64,000 nucleotides of DNA from Clostridiales bacterium (lineage in GTDB: Bacteria > Bacillota > Clostridia > Saccharofermentanales > Saccharofermentanaceae), in assembly GCA_017480325.1 (NCBI GenBank), contig JAFVAY010000010.1:37182-101181 (forward strand), read 5' to 3'. Positions 6,671 to 16,768 of the stretch are shown piece after piece. The position numbers and the translations under genes are program-made. The first letter of the stretch is position 1. The number at the start of each line of letters is the position of its first letter. The notes under the pieces are model-generated. The model did no database searches. It saw only the letters and a list, made by a program, of their open reading frames with translations, and was not told the DNA's origin.

Positions 6671-8767
6671 TTACTGATAGATAATGAACAGCAGTGAATT
6701 AGGCGCGACTCCAACCTGCATGGGGCCGAGACTTACGCCGCTTATCACGAAGTCAGAACTATATCCCACAGAAGGATTATCGATAACGGAACACGAGATA
6801 TCCGAAGTGTCCTCCTTAAGGCTTAAGTAGATTCCGTCACTACTTCGATTAACTACGAGAACCACCCGCCTTGCTCCGGCAGAAGGCATCTTGGAATTGC
6901 CGAATGCATCAAGACCCTGAGCATCAAAATAGCGCTCCATGACTATCGCGTCTTCCGTAGTCAATAAAGTCTTATAATGTCCCGTGCGAAGAACCTGATT
7001 TTCGATGCGAAGCTTACTTATTTTACGTACAAAGTCAAGGTGTTCGTCCCCTTCTCTGGATACTCTTCCCCAGGGGTAAGTACGGCGGTTGAACGGATCT
7101 TTATATCCGTCCATCAGAACTTCGTCGCCATAGTAGACACAGGGTGCTCCGGGGTATGCGATCTGGATCGCGTATCCCATCTTGCAAAGATCAGCGCACC
7201 TTGCCGCATCAATATCGGGAACTTTGATCTTCTGCTGGATTTCCTTGTCACCAGAGTCTTCGGGCCTACTCATCATGGTATAGACCCTCGGCACGTCGTG
7301 GGACGACAGAAGGTTCATTATGCAGTAATAACTTTCGGAAGGATACCTCTCTCTGAAGCCTTCCATCCTCGCATTAAAGACCTTAGCCGATACATACCCC
7401 TGAAGATACTCGAGCATTGTAGTCCTGAAAGTATACCCCATGACAGAGTCATGAGTATTCCCGAACATAAAGTCGCGGTAGGATCCGTATGAACACTTAT
7501 TACTGGCATCCTCCCAGACCTCGCCTACGAGCATTCCCTCTCCGTTGGTCTTCTCCTTAATGGTGTCTCTCATCTGTCTTATGAACGAGTCAGGAAGCTC
7601 GTCAGACACGTCAAGTCTCAGGCCTGAAGCTCCGCGCATCATCCACGTGTCAACTACTCCTCCCTCGCCGAAGATAAACTGTCTGTAGGACAGATTGTTC
7701 TCATCTACATTAGGAAGATCCGGGAAGCCCCACCAGGAATCGTAACCAGTATATCCGTCTTCATTCTTATAGAAATTGTACCAGGACCTGTAAGGGCTAA
7801 CGATACCCTTCTCATAAGATTCGAAGGCGCCGACTCCTTCATATCTTCCAAACTTATTAAAGTATCTGGAATCTGCCCCGGTGTGCGAGAACACGCCATC
7901 GAGAATGATCTTAATTCCATTAGCGTCACATGCATCCTTGAAGCTAGCAAAGGCTTCATTACCGCCGAGCATCGGATCCACATTCAGATAGTCCGCAGTA
8001 TCGTACCTGTGAGATGAACGGGCTTCGAAGATAGGATTCAGATAAATAATATCGATCCCGAGACTCTTAATATAATCCAGATGCTCCTCGATGCCCTTCA
8101 GCGAGCCTCCGAAGAAGTCACAGGCAAGATAACCTGTAGACGGCTTACCCTTGATATCAACGTCCTCGTACCAGTCCTCGTGATATACTCTCTCCTCCCT
8201 GTCGGAAGCGCTCATCATACGTTTGACTGTAAATTCCGAGTCTCGTGCGAATCTGTCGGGGAATATCTGATATATCAATGCTCCCTTCATATGATCAGGA
8301 GTCTTAAAGCCCTTGGCGTAGGTCGTAATCTGCCAGGCATACGGATATTTATCCTCGTTGGCAGACACCCTGGGAGGCTCATGATAAAGCTTTCCCGATC
8401 CGTCCTCGGTATCGCCCTCCATTACATAGTAGCGAGTCTCATAAGCCGCGACCGTATCGGTGCCGTCCTCTGTCTCGATCTCCTTCTCACAGAGGATACG
8501 TAGCCTGAACCAATAAAAGACAAGACCGGGTTCATGCGGTAACATGATCCCGGCCTCGTATCTGGTTGTAGATCGACTGATATCTTCAGTCTCAACAGCA
8601 CGCATGGGCTCTTCGTGATACGAGAACCCGTAAAGCCCATAGGTGTAGCATAGTGTAACATCCTTGCTGTCAGAAGCTGCGTCAAATCTTATGGTAACTT
8701 CAGTATCTACAGGCTGAGCACCATAAGGTGACCTATATTCAAGGCTTCTTGACGCATGAAGGAACAT
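6671..8767 (-). CDS. GH13 glycosidase (neopullulanase / cyclomaltodextrinase / alpha-amylase type)
   Basis: 698 residues without a signal peptide, so cytoplasmic. An N-terminal beta domain (about 1-125) resembles the CBM34-type domain of neopullulanases. The barrel starts at GALIYQIFPDRFAR near 160 and contains the conserved GH13 regions: DGVFSHTG, then GLRLDVSDELP with the nucleophile Asp, VGEVWED with the acid Glu, and LLSSHDVPR with the third Asp. A C-terminal beta sandwich follows. It should cut alpha-1,4 (and perhaps alpha-1,6) bonds in glycogen or imported maltodextrins. It is the last gene of the glycogen operon, three bases after glgA and without its own clear ribosome site, suggesting translational coupling. 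The exact specificity cannot be decided from motifs. Confidence 0.88.
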   Translation of the reverse strand: MFLHASRSLEYRSPYGAQPVDTEVTIRFDAASDSKDVTLCYTYGLYGFSYHEEPMRAVETEDISRSTTRYEAGIMLPHEPGLVFYWFRLRILCEKEIETEDGTDTVAAYETRYYVMEGDTEDGSGKLYHEPPRVSANEDKYPYAWQITTYAKGFKTPDHMKGALIYQIFPDRFARDSEFTVKRMMSASDREERVYHEDWYEDVDIKGKPSTGYLACDFFGGSLKGIEEHLDYIKSLGIDIIYLNPIFEARSSHRYDTADYLNVDPMLGGNEAFASFKDACDANGIKIILDGVFSHTGADSRYFNKFGRYEGVGAFESYEKGIVSPYRSWYNFYKNEDGYTGYDSWWGFPDLPNVDENNLSYRQFIFGEGGVVDTWMMRGASGLRLDVSDELPDSFIRQMRDTIKEKTNGEGMLVGEVWEDASNKCSYGSYRDFMFGNTHDSVMGYTFRTTMLEYLQGYVSAKVFNARMEGFRERYPSESYYCIMNLLSSHDVPRVYTMMSRPEDSGDKEIQQKIKVPDIDAARCADLCKMGYAIQIAYPGAPCVYYGDEVLMDGYKDPFNRRTYPWGRVSREGDEHLDFVRKISKLRIENQVLRTGHYKTLLTTEDAIVMERYFDAQGLDAFGNSKMPSAGARRVVLVVNRSSDGIYLSLKEDTSDISCSVIDNPSVGYSSDFVISGVSLGPMQVGVAPNSLLFIIYQ

Positions 8768-8770
8768 TAC

Positions 8771-10414
8771 TTACTTCGTCTCGTCTTTCTTAGCTGCCGG
8801 CTTCTTGGAAGACTTCTTCGCTGAAGCCTTGGCAGGAGCGCTCTTGGCTTCTGTCTTCTTCTCAGCGGGCTTTTTATCTGCAGCCTTCTTGGCAGGCTCT
8901 TTCTTCTCTGCTTCAGGCTTCTTCTCCGCCTTAGGCTCTTCCTTTGCCTCCTCAGGAAGCGGCATACCGGTTATAAGCGAGTACAGACCGGCATACTCTC
9001 TGGCACTCTTCTTCCATGAGTAGTCTCCGCTCATGCCTGCCTGGATCAGCTTATCCCAGACATCCTTATGATTCCTGTAAAGATCACAAGCATACTTCGT
9101 TACGAAAAGGAACTCATGCGCATTGATATTAGCGAAGGAGAAACCGTTACCCTCACCCGTGAACTCATTATAAGGAGTAACCGTATCCTTAAGTCCGCCT
9201 GTCTCTCTTACAACAGGAACTGTACCGTAAGCCATGGATACGAGCTGTGACAGACCGCAGGGCTCGAACAGTGAAGGCATCAAGAAGATATCGGCACCGG
9301 CATAGATGGTATGTGCAAGACCCGAATCGAAGTCAATGCAGGCACACATCTTACCGGGATTTCTGTTGGCAGTATCAACAAGAGCTCTCTCATAGTAATT
9401 ATCGCCTGTTCCGAGGATAACGATCTGCATACCGTCGTAGAGCATCTCATCGAGAACATAGAGCAGAAGATCAAGGCCCTTCTGATCTACAAGTCTTGAG
9501 ATCATGGCACACAGAGGAGCTCCGGGATTGACCTCGAGACCGAGCTGCTTCTGCAAAGACTCCTTACAAGCCGCCTTACCCTTCTTATAGGTCTTGATAT
9601 CGTACTTACAAGGGATCTTATCATCCTTCTTGGGGTTGTACTCAAGATCGTTAATACCGTTAAGGATACCGGAAACCTTATATGCATACTTCTGCAGAGT
9701 ATAATTAAGGCCCTCGCCGTAGTAATCCGTCATGATCTCATAGGCATAGGTAGGAGATACTGTTGTAACCGAATTCGAGAATACGATACCCGCCTTCATG
9801 AAATTGATGGCGCGATCCTTGATACAGAACTCATCTCTTAAGTACTCATCAGGAAGATCCAGCATCTCTCTTACAACATCTGTTGCATGCACACCCTGAT
9901 ACTTAAGATTATGAATGGTAAATACCGTCTGAACATTGGTGTGATATCCGTGCTTCTTGAAGTGTGCATCGAGGAGCATAGGCATCATGCCTGTCTGCCA
10001 GTCGTTGCAGTGCAGAACATTAGGCTCGAAGTTCATGAAGTCACCCATGAAGTCGAGGACAGCTCTCTGATAGAAGCAGTAACGCTCGATGTCGAACACA
10101 TACTCCACATAGATCTGATCGAAGTTGAAGTAATATTCATTATCTACGAAGTAGAAGATCGTACCGTTCTTCTCCAGCTGGAACAGACCTGCATACAGAG
10201 ACCTCCACCCCATCCTTACAAGCTTCCATCCCAGGAACTGCATCTCGTCCTGATACTTGATCTTGATCTTCTTGTAAAGAGGAAGGATAACTCTGGCATC
10301 GATATTGTCCTTATTAAGCTCAACAGGAAGAGCTCCGACAACATCAGCCAGTCCGCCTACCTTAACGAAAGGGCTTACCTCAGATGAGGCAAATAGTACT
10401 TTAATCTTATCCAT
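8771..10414 (-). CDS. glgA: Glycogen synthase with a lysine/alanine/proline-rich tail
   Basis: 547 residues; GT5 family. It transfers glucose from ADP-glucose to the growing alpha-1,4 chain. The N-terminal ADP-binding motif KVGGLADVVGALP (about 17-29) and the C-terminal Rossmann fold with LFEPCGLSQLVSMAYGTVPVVRETGGLKDTV are clear. The catalytic body ends near residue 488, the usual length. The remaining ~59 residues are almost entirely Lys, Ala, Pro and Glu, like a histone-H1 tail, and resemble the tail on GlgB of the same operon. The ribosome site is GGAAAGGAG. It lies three bases after glgD. Confidence 0.95.
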   Translation of the reverse strand: MDKIKVLFASSEVSPFVKVGGLADVVGALPVELNKDNIDARVILPLYKKIKIKYQDEMQFLGWKLVRMGWRSLYAGLFQLEKNGTIFYFVDNEYYFNFDQIYVEYVFDIERYCFYQRAVLDFMGDFMNFEPNVLHCNDWQTGMMPMLLDAHFKKHGYHTNVQTVFTIHNLKYQGVHATDVVREMLDLPDEYLRDEFCIKDRAINFMKAGIVFSNSVTTVSPTYAYEIMTDYYGEGLNYTLQKYAYKVSGILNGINDLEYNPKKDDKIPCKYDIKTYKKGKAACKESLQKQLGLEVNPGAPLCAMISRLVDQKGLDLLLYVLDEMLYDGMQIVILGTGDNYYERALVDTANRNPGKMCACIDFDSGLAHTIYAGADIFLMPSLFEPCGLSQLVSMAYGTVPVVRETGGLKDTVTPYNEFTGEGNGFSFANINAHEFLFVTKYACDLYRNHKDVWDKLIQAGMSGDYSWKKSAREYAGLYSLITGMPLPEEAKEEPKAEKKPEAEKKEPAKKAADKKPAEKKTEAKSAPAKASAKKSSKKPAAKKDETK

Positions 10415-10416
10415 AA

Positions 10417-11529
10417 TCAGATACCTGCTCCTTTCCCGATAACTACGGGGTAATCAGGATGTCCGATGAGTCTTACGCCGGGTCTTACGAATGAATTCTT
10501 ATCAAGAATTACATTCTCGAGATGACAGTTCTCGGAGATGTGAACGTCCTGCATTACTACGCAGTTCTTAACTGTAGTGTTCTTGGAGATCGTCGCACTT
10601 CTGAAGATAATGGAGTGATCCACATTACCATAGATACGACAACCGTCAGATACGATGGATGAGGAAGCCTCGGCATTGTCAAAATACAGTGTAGGAGCCT
10701 CATCCTTGACCTTTGTATAAATAGGCTTGCCGCTCCAGAACAGATCATTTCTGATCTCGTCCTTAAGAAGTGACATGGAAGCATTGAAGTAGGTCTGAAC
10801 ATTGTTGATACGAAGAGCTGTTCCGGCATACTCATATGCATATACCTTGATCTCATCGAACATCTTTACCATAGAGTGCAGACCGAAGTGTGTCTGTCCG
10901 TGGCTCATCTGCTTCGAGATGATATCGATAAGCATATCTCTTCTTAAGCAGATAATTCCAAGAGACGTCTTATTGGATGTTGCCTTCTGAGGATTATAAA
11001 GCATATCCTTTACGAAGCCCTTCTCATCTGTCTCAAGTATGTAGCAGGGATGTCCGTACTTCAAAGCGTCGCGATTGTACATGACAGTAAGATCCGCTCC
11101 GTTATCCTCATGAGCCTTGATCATATCATCGAAGGTGCAGTTCAGGATGATATTCGAATTAGCTACGATAGCATATGTGGATCTTGAGTGTCTCAGGAAG
11201 TCGAGAACACCTCCGAGTTCCTCGTCTCCCACAAGGCTTGCCGAAGCCTCAGAGTTAACATACGGAGGAAGGATATGAAGTCCGTCATTCTTCCTGTCGA
11301 GGGACCAAGGTGAACCTGTACCCAGGTGATCCATAAGTGATTTGTACTTATTGTATGTGAGGATACCGACATTCTTGATACCTGAATTAACCATATCAGA
11401 GAGCATGAAGTCAATTATCCTGTAGCGTCCGCCGAACGGCACGGCTGACAAAGCTCTCGGCTCAGAGAGCGAACCCAATGCGATCTTCTTATTGTCGGCC
11501 AGTATGAGGCCCATTACATCATTAAACAT
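10417..11529 (-). CDS. glgD: Glucose-1-phosphate adenylyltransferase subunit GlgD
   Basis: 370 residues. A nucleotidyltransferase-like domain (about 1-240, FGGRYRIIDFMLSDMVNSGI) is followed by a left-handed beta helix of hexapeptide repeats (about 285-365). The N-terminal glycine-rich loop that in GlgC reads GGQGARLG is replaced by ADNKKIALGSL, the hallmark of GlgD. In Firmicutes GlgD is non-catalytic or weakly active and forms a heterotetramer with GlgC that makes ADP-glucose. It sits directly downstream of glgC with an AAGGAGG site. Its role is thus as the regulatory partner for glycogen precursor supply. Confidence 0.94.
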   Translation of the reverse strand: MFNDVMGLILADNKKIALGSLSEPRALSAVPFGGRYRIIDFMLSDMVNSGIKNVGILTYNKYKSLMDHLGTGSPWSLDRKNDGLHILPPYVNSEASASLVGDEELGGVLDFLRHSRSTYAIVANSNIILNCTFDDMIKAHEDNGADLTVMYNRDALKYGHPCYILETDEKGFVKDMLYNPQKATSNKTSLGIICLRRDMLIDIISKQMSHGQTHFGLHSMVKMFDEIKVYAYEYAGTALRINNVQTYFNASMSLLKDEIRNDLFWSGKPIYTKVKDEAPTLYFDNAEASSSIVSDGCRIYGNVDHSIIFRSATISKNTTVKNCVVMQDVHISENCHLENVILDKNSFVRPGVRLIGHPDYPVVIGKGAGI

Positions 11530-11551
11530 ATTATTACCTCCTTGCTGACCT

Positions 11552-12808
11552 TTATACTCTGAACTTCTCTTCGATTACGCTCTGATCGCCGGCATCAATA
11601 TCCGAATCGATCATGCTGTTGCCGGGGATCTCTACACCGTCCTTGATCTTCAATCCGCGCTCGAATACGCAGATACCTTCAGAACAGATCTTATGGTTAG
11701 TGTAAGGACCCTCTCCCTCTATCTTCGGTCCGGCCTTAACATCCTTACCGATGATGGTTCCGAAGTCTACGATGCATCTCTCGATCCTGGCGCCTTCCTT
11801 AACAACTACACCCGGAAGAAGAACACAGTCCTTAACCACTGCACCCTTCTCGACAATTACCGACTCGGAAAGAACCGAGTGATTGACCTCACCGAAGATT
11901 CTGCATCCGTCAGTCAGAGCGGAATTAGTAACCTTACCTGTCTCACCAATGAACTGTGAGGGCTTAACCGGGTTCCTCGAATAGATCCTCCATGAACGGT
12001 CTACGAGGTTGATATCCTCAGGCTTGTCGAGAATATCCATGTTTGTCTCCCAAAGGGAGGAAATTGTTCCTACATCCTTCCAATAGCCGGAGAATCTGTA
12101 AGCGAACAGTTTCTTTCCGCCTTCAAGAAGCATAGGAATGATATTCTTACCGAAGTCGTTATTGGAATCCGGATCGGCCTCGTCTCTGATGAGTGCATCT
12201 CGAAGGACCTTCCATGTGAAGCAGTAAACACCCATTGATGCCAGATTACTCTTCGGCTTCGCAGGCTTCTCTTCGAACTCAACGATCTCGTCGTCACCCT
12301 CGGTATTGAGGATACCGAATCTCGGAGCCTCCTCCCACGGTACTTCATAAACTGCGACCGTAGCATCAGCGCCTCTGTCGATATGGCTCTTAAGCATTGC
12401 CGCGTAGTCCATCTTGTAGATATGGTCACCTGAGAGAATAACTACATATTCAGGATCGAAGTCATCAAGGAAGTCTTTGTTCTGGTAAATAGCATTTGCC
12501 GTACCCTTATACCAGTCAGACTTTCCGGATCTCTGATAAGGAGGAAGGATATAAGCACCTGCATTGTTACGGTCCAGATCCCAAGGATGTCCGTTACCGA
12601 CATAAGTGTTAAGTGCCAAGGGCTGATACTGGGAAAGAACTCCAACACGCTCGATACCCGAGTTAACACAGTTCGACAGAGGGAAGTCTATAATTCTGTA
12701 ACGACTTCCGAAGGGAACCGCAGGCTTAGCAACAGTCTTAGTCAAGACACCCAGTCTTGCACCCTGGCCTCCTGCAAGTATCATTGCAACTACATCAGTT
12801 TTAGCCAT
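11552..12808 (-). CDS. glgC: Glucose-1-phosphate adenylyltransferase, catalytic subunit
   Basis: 418 residues. Makes ADP-glucose from ATP and glucose-1-phosphate, the committed step of glycogen synthesis. The catalytic loop [14 protein letters not shown] (about 10-23), the [20 protein letters not shown] motif, the DHIYKMDY metal/sugar segment and the [10 protein letters not shown] substrate-binding segment are all present. The C-terminal beta helix (about 300-418) carries hexapeptide repeats. Its ATG overlaps the glgB stop by eight bases and has a CGGAGG site. It forms the ADP-glucose pyrophosphorylase with the GlgD encoded next. Confidence 0.96.
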   Translation of the reverse strand: MAKTDVVAMILAGGQGARLGVLTKTVAKPAVPFGSRYRIIDFPLSNCVNSGIERVGVLSQYQPLALNTYVGNGHPWDLDRNNAGAYILPPYQRSGKSDWYKGTANAIYQNKDFLDDFDPEYVVILSGDHIYKMDYAAMLKSHIDRGADATVAVYEVPWEEAPRFGILNTEGDDEIVEFEEKPAKPKSNLASMGVYCFTWKVLRDALIRDEADPDSNNDFGKNIIPMLLEGGKKLFAYRFSGYWKDVGTISSLWETNMDILDKPEDINLVDRSWRIYSRNPVKPSQFIGETGKVTNSALTDGCRIFGEVNHSVLSESVIVEKGAVVKDCVLLPGVVVKEGARIERCIVDFGTIIGKDVKAGPKIEGEGPYTNHKICSEGICVFERGLKIKDGVEIPGNSMIDSDIDAGDQSVIEEKFRV

Positions 12809-14828
12809 TTTTTCCTACCTCCGAATTATTTTTCTTATTTTTATTTACTGTCTTAGCGGAAGCCTTCTTCGCTGCCGGCTTCTTGGCAGGTGCCTTCTTA
12901 GCGACGGGCTTCTTCTCGCTCTTCTTGGGCGTCTCCTTCTTCGGAGGATCCTTCACCTTCATGAAGTAAACACCGGCAAGAGGAGGAAGATTGAACTTGA
13001 TATGGTAAGGCTTACCCTGATACGGCTCATCAACAGCCTCGAAGGTTCCGTCGAAGGCTACGCCCGTAGGATACCCGCTTCCGCCGAAGGCCATATCATC
13101 GGTATTAAGAACGATCTTATAGGTTCCGAGCTCATATACAGGGATCTTGTACTCCTCGAGAGGTTGCGGCACCATATTAAGAGCGACATAAATATCGTTC
13201 TCATTCTCAAGAGGGCTCTTCCTCGTATAAACAAAGACATTGTTGACAGTATCATCTGCAGCGATCCATTCGAAGCCCGACCATGTGTGATCATCTCTCC
13301 ACAGCTGGCCATGCTCAATATAGAACTGGTTAAGCTTGGAGCAATAATCCTGAAGCAGTCTGTGTGACTCATAATCCAGCATGAACCACTCGAGCTGCTC
13401 ATAGAATCTCCACTCTATAAACTGACCAAACTCTGCGCCCATGAAGTTAAGCTTCGCACCGGGATGGCTGATCTGGTATAGGAACAGCAGACGAAGGTTG
13501 GCAAACTTTCTCCATACATCACCCGGCATCTTATTAATGAGGGAATACTTCCCGTGAACGACCTCGTCATGAGAAAGACTCAGAACATAGTTCTCGGAGA
13601 ATGCGTACATCATTGAGAAACAGAACTCATCATGATGCCATGCTCTCGCATAAGAATCCGTAGAGAAATAATCCAAGGTGTCATGCATCCAGCCCATGTT
13701 CCACTTATGGGTGAACCCGAGACCTCCATCCTCGACAGGATGAGATACCTTGGGCCATGCGGTAGACTCCTCGGCGATCATCATTACTCCGGGATAGTTA
13801 TTCCTTACGGTAGAATTAAGTTTCTTGAAGAACTCTACGGCTTCGAGATTCTCATTACCGCCGTATTTATTAGGGATATAGCTCTGACGACCGTAGTCTC
13901 TGTAAAGCATAGAGCTTACGGCGTCTACTCTTAAGCCGTCGATATGGAACTCATTGATCCAGAAGACTGCATTGGAGATAAGGAATGATACGACCTCATT
14001 CTTCGAGTAATCGAATACGTATGTACCCCACTCTCTGTGCTCTCCGATCCTGGGATCCGCATACTCGTAACAGGGCGTTCCGTCAAATCTAACAAGTCCC
14101 TCAAGATTCTTAGGGAAATGAGCGGGAACCCAATCAAGCAAAACAGCGATACCGCTCTGGTGAAGCATATCAACCATGAACTTAAAGTCAGCGGGCGTTC
14201 CGAATCTTGAGGTGGCCGCATAGTAGCCTGTCACCTGGTAGCCCCAGGAAGCATCAAGAGGATGCTCCAGGACCGGCATAAGCTCAATGTGGGTATAGTG
14301 CATCTTCTTGCAGTAGTCCACAAGATCCAGTGCTATCTCACGGTATGTAAAGAAATTTCCGTCCGGATGCTGTCTCCATGATCCCAGATGCATCTCATAG
14401 ATATTGATCGGCCTTGCTGACAGAGCATCCGGCCTGTTCTTCATATATGCATCATCACCCCAGGTATAATCATCGGGGTTATAGACGATAGACGCATTAT
14501 TGGGTCTTGTCTCGAAGTGCCTTGCATAAGGATCGCCCTTGTCGTAGATCCTTGAGTCTGCACCGATCACCCTATACTTATAGCGATCCCACTGAGATGC
14601 TCCGGGGATCTTAATCTCCCAGATACCGGTCGCCCCGTTCTTCATCATCTGATCAGCGATCGGATTCCATTCATTGAAATCTCCGATAACGCTGACAGAA
14701 ATAGCATTGGGCGCCCAAACTCTGAATATATACCCTTCAGTACCGTCAGACTCTTTGTAAGGATGAGCTCCCAAGAAATTGTAGCTCATGTAATTATCGC
14801 CGCGATTAAACAAATAAGCCTCGTCCAT
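12801..14828 (-). CDS. glgB: 1,4-alpha-glucan branching enzyme with a lysine/alanine/proline-rich tail
   Basis: 675 residues from the ATG at 14828. The ATG at 14834 is only one base after the GGAGG site, whereas 14828 is seven bases away and is preferred. A CBM48 domain (about 15-105) precedes the GH13 barrel, which has [15 protein letters not shown] (nucleophile Asp), [11 protein letters not shown] (acid Glu) and [12 protein letters not shown] (third Asp). The enzyme introduces alpha-1,6 branches into glycogen. The last ~49 residues (from [13 protein letters not shown]) are Lys/Ala/Pro-rich low complexity, like the GlgA tail; ordinary GlgB proteins stop before this. First gene of the glycogen operon. 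Confidence 0.95.
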   Translation of the reverse strand: MDEAYLFNRGDNYMSYNFLGAHPYKESDGTEGYIFRVWAPNAISVSVIGDFNEWNPIADQMMKNGATGIWEIKIPGASQWDRYKYRVIGADSRIYDKGDPYARHFETRPNNASIVYNPDDYTWGDDAYMKNRPDALSARPINIYEMHLGSWRQHPDGNFFTYREIALDLVDYCKKMHYTHIELMPVLEHPLDASWGYQVTGYYAATSRFGTPADFKFMVDMLHQSGIAVLLDWVPAHFPKNLEGLVRFDGTPCYEYADPRIGEHREWGTYVFDYSKNEVVSFLISNAVFWINEFHIDGLRVDAVSSMLYRDYGRQSYIPNKYGGNENLEAVEFFKKLNSTVRNNYPGVMMIAEESTAWPKVSHPVEDGGLGFTHKWNMGWMHDTLDYFSTDSYARAWHHDEFCFSMMYAFSENYVLSLSHDEVVHGKYSLINKMPGDVWRKFANLRLLFLYQISHPGAKLNFMGAEFGQFIEWRFYEQLEWFMLDYESHRLLQDYCSKLNQFYIEHGQLWRDDHTWSGFEWIAADDTVNNVFVYTRKSPLENENDIYVALNMVPQPLEEYKIPVYELGTYKIVLNTDDMAFGGSGYPTGVAFDGTFEAVDEPYQGKPYHIKFNLPPLAGVYFMKVKDPPKKETPKKSEKKPVAKKAPAKKPAAKKASAKTVNKNKKNNSEVGKNG

Positions 14829-14858
14829 ACGCATGCCTCCGCTTTTTACTACGCATTA

Positions 14859-14888
14859 ATTATATAATAGACGTGACGCAAATACCAA
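14859..14888 (-). promoter_or_regulatory. Promoter of the glycogen operon
   Basis: On the minus strand TTGGTA (14888-14883) and TATAAT (14864-14859) are 18 bases apart. Transcription would start near 14852, leaving about 24 bases of leader with the GGAGG site before the glgB ATG at 14828. Confidence 0.6.
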
Positions 14889-14895
14889 CCAAAAA

Positions 14896-14938
14896 CACAA
14901 AAAAATGCACAAACCCCGCTGTCGGTTTGTGCATTTTT
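14896..14938 (-). terminator. Intrinsic terminator after cellobiose 2-epimerase
   Basis: A long perfect stem (AAAAATGCACAAACC paired with GGTTTGTGCATTTTT) with an eight-base loop, followed on the minus strand by a T-rich run. It separates the epimerase transcript from the glycogen promoter just beyond it. Confidence 0.85.
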
Positions 14939-14964
14939 ACAAAAGGTTAATATTTGTTAGTTCG

Positions 14965-16203
14965 TCAGAGCTCTTCCTTAAAGCTCATGGTCCTTCTTAA
15001 TATCTCCATACACATGCGAACGTTATGATAAGGACACTTCCATTCGGCTACCAGAGGAAGACTCAGATCCGGAACACCGTCCTGTGACACCTCGTTATAC
15101 CACTCTGCCGGACGGCTCTTGACGATCATATGATCTCTTATGAATTCCCAGTTGGCTCTCTCCGCCAGCTTATATCTCTTATCGTCAGTCTTCATATATG
15201 CGTTAGTAAATCCGATGACCGACTCTGCCTGTATCCACCACGCACGGGTCTGCTTAACAACACCTCTCTCGATCTCATATGCAAGCGAATGTCCGTCGAA
15301 TCCGTATGCCAGAGTATTCTCTGCAAGAGATGCGGATATAGGTGCCATTCTTGAAGCAAGCTCCTCATCACCCATCACCTCGCAGGTCTTATCAAGAAGC
15401 CAGGACATCTCGATATCATGTCCCAAGGATCTCAGGTCTATCAGGCTGTTATAGTCCTTATCGAAGAATACCTCCAGTCTTCCCTTCTCCGGGTTATATA
15501 TCTTAGTCTCGAATATATCCAGGATGTTGTATATCTTCCTCTTAAGGAATTTGTCATCAGTCTCTTTATTGATCCTGTAAAGCTCGGTATATGCCTCCAT
15601 AATATGAAGCAGGGTGTTCATGGTCCTGTATGCAGATACACCGTTCTCCGACAGCTTCGGGTTATTATCCGGAATAAAATCTCTCCCGAAGGACTCGAGA
15701 TATCCGATCTCATCCGTGAACATATTCTCCACGCAGTTCTTAAGGTAGTAGGCAAGCTTAAAGGCCTCAATATCCCTTGTAACCTCATAAAACTCTGCAA
15801 GCGCATAGATGGCAAATGCGTGATTATAGGCATGCTTGGTAGTATCAGAGGGCTTGCCGTCGTAGGTTACCGACCAGAAGATTCCTCCATACTCCGCATC
15901 GAAGTAATGATCTCTGAAGAACTCATAGGCATGACGTGCAGCCTCGATGATATCTCTCGAGGAATACCCTGCATCCTGAAGCTTAGTCTCACTTAATGCC
16001 CCGTCCATGCAAAGCTTATAGCATGTACTCATGACCCAAAGGATTCGGCTGTTAAGAACACAGCCCTTATCGGCTTTGGGATCGATCACTCCGTCGGAAC
16101 TTACATATCCGTAATAACCGCCGTTCTCCTTGTCCATAAGGCCAAGCCAGAACGGTAGCAGATCGCGAATTAGATGAATTTTAATCTCCGGAGATATAGC
16201 CAT
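14965..16203 (-). CDS. Cellobiose 2-epimerase (AGE superfamily)
   Basis: 412 residues, typical length. An (alpha/alpha)6 barrel of the N-acylglucosamine 2-epimerase superfamily. Motifs expected for cellobiose epimerases are present: NGGYYGYVSSDG near 24-35, TKHAYNHAFAIYALAE near 120-135, RTMNTLLHIMEAYTEL with a His near 200, GHDIEMSWLLD near 255 and EWKCPYHNVRMCMEILRR near the end, carrying the acid/base histidine. It isomerises cellobiose to glucosyl-mannose, feeding the mannobiose phosphorolysis route in the cytoplasm; AGE enzymes acting on monosaccharides are the alternative. There is no ribosome site: TGTTAAAAT ends six bases before the ATG, so translation is predicted to be leaderless. 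A strong terminator follows. Confidence 0.85.
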   Translation of the reverse strand: MAISPEIKIHLIRDLLPFWLGLMDKENGGYYGYVSSDGVIDPKADKGCVLNSRILWVMSTCYKLCMDGALSETKLQDAGYSSRDIIEAARHAYEFFRDHYFDAEYGGIFWSVTYDGKPSDTTKHAYNHAFAIYALAEFYEVTRDIEAFKLAYYLKNCVENMFTDEIGYLESFGRDFIPDNNPKLSENGVSAYRTMNTLLHIMEAYTELYRINKETDDKFLKRKIYNILDIFETKIYNPEKGRLEVFFDKDYNSLIDLRSLGHDIEMSWLLDKTCEVMGDEELASRMAPISASLAENTLAYGFDGHSLAYEIERGVVKQTRAWWIQAESVIGFTNAYMKTDDKRYKLAERANWEFIRDHMIVKSRPAEWYNEVSQDGVPDLSLPLVAEWKCPYHNVRMCMEILRRTMSFKEEL

Positions 16204-16209
16204 AAAATT

Positions 16210-16218
16210 ATTTTAACA
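16210..16218 (-). promoter_or_regulatory. Extended -10 box, leaderless promoter of cellobiose 2-epimerase
   Basis: The minus strand reads TGTTAAAAT (16218-16210), followed by AATTTT and the ATG at 16203. A TTGCAA -35-like box lies 18 bases upstream, inside the end of the previous gene. No Shine-Dalgarno motif at a usable distance. Confidence 0.6.
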
Positions 16219-16225
16219 TCCTATG

Positions 16226-16768
16226 TTATGCCTTTGCAAATTCAGCGCCCTTTGAGAAAGCCTCCATGTTACCGGGAATGAACTTGTGACGTCTCTCGGG
16301 AAGTATCTCATAAAGAGCCGATTCGAAGGACTCCTTCTTAAAGCACCCTGTAGCCTCGGACATACAGCCCAGCATCGAGATTGTAGCGAAGGCCATGTTC
16401 CCGAGGTCATTCGCGATCTTGCTCGCTTCCATGGGGATAAACTTAATGTCTTTACGAGTAGGCTCCACATAGAAGAGTGATGAGTCAATGATAAGAAGCC
16501 CCCCGGGATTAAGGTAGGACTCGAACTTCTCCACAGAGGGCTGATTCAGGCATATAAGCACATCAGCGTTATTAACAACAGGAGAACCGATAGGCTCATC
16601 GGAGATAACCACGGAGCAGTTAGCTGTACCGCCTCTCATCTCAGGTCCGTATGACGGGAACCATGATACCTCTTTCCCCTCATAAAGAGCTGCCTCTGCC
16701 GCCATCTTACCTGCCGACAATATGCCCTGTCCGCCGAAGCCTGCGAGGATAATAGAAAAATCTATCAT
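16226..16768 (-). CDS. vorA: 2-oxoacid:ferredoxin oxidoreductase, gamma subunit
   Basis: 180 residues. The signature AGFGGQGILSAGKMAAEAAL (about 9-28) and PSYGPEMRGGTANC (about 38-51) define the gamma domain of 2-oxoacid:ferredoxin oxidoreductases. It completes a four-gene enzyme (ferredoxin, alpha, beta, gamma) that decarboxylates a 2-oxoacid to an acyl-CoA while reducing ferredoxin, or works in reverse to make the acid. The ATG overlaps the stop of the beta gene by four bases (ATGA), so it is tightly coupled. The complex is of the branched-chain (Vor) or 2-oxoglutarate (Kor) type; subunit naming differs between species, so the gene symbol is tentative. Confidence 0.88.
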   Translation of the reverse strand: MIDFSIILAGFGGQGILSAGKMAAEAALYEGKEVSWFPSYGPEMRGGTANCSVVISDEPIGSPVVNNADVLICLNQPSVEKFESYLNPGGLLIIDSSLFYVEPTRKDIKFIPMEASKIANDLGNMAFATISMLGCMSEATGCFKKESFESALYEILPERRHKFIPGNMEAFSKGAEFAKA

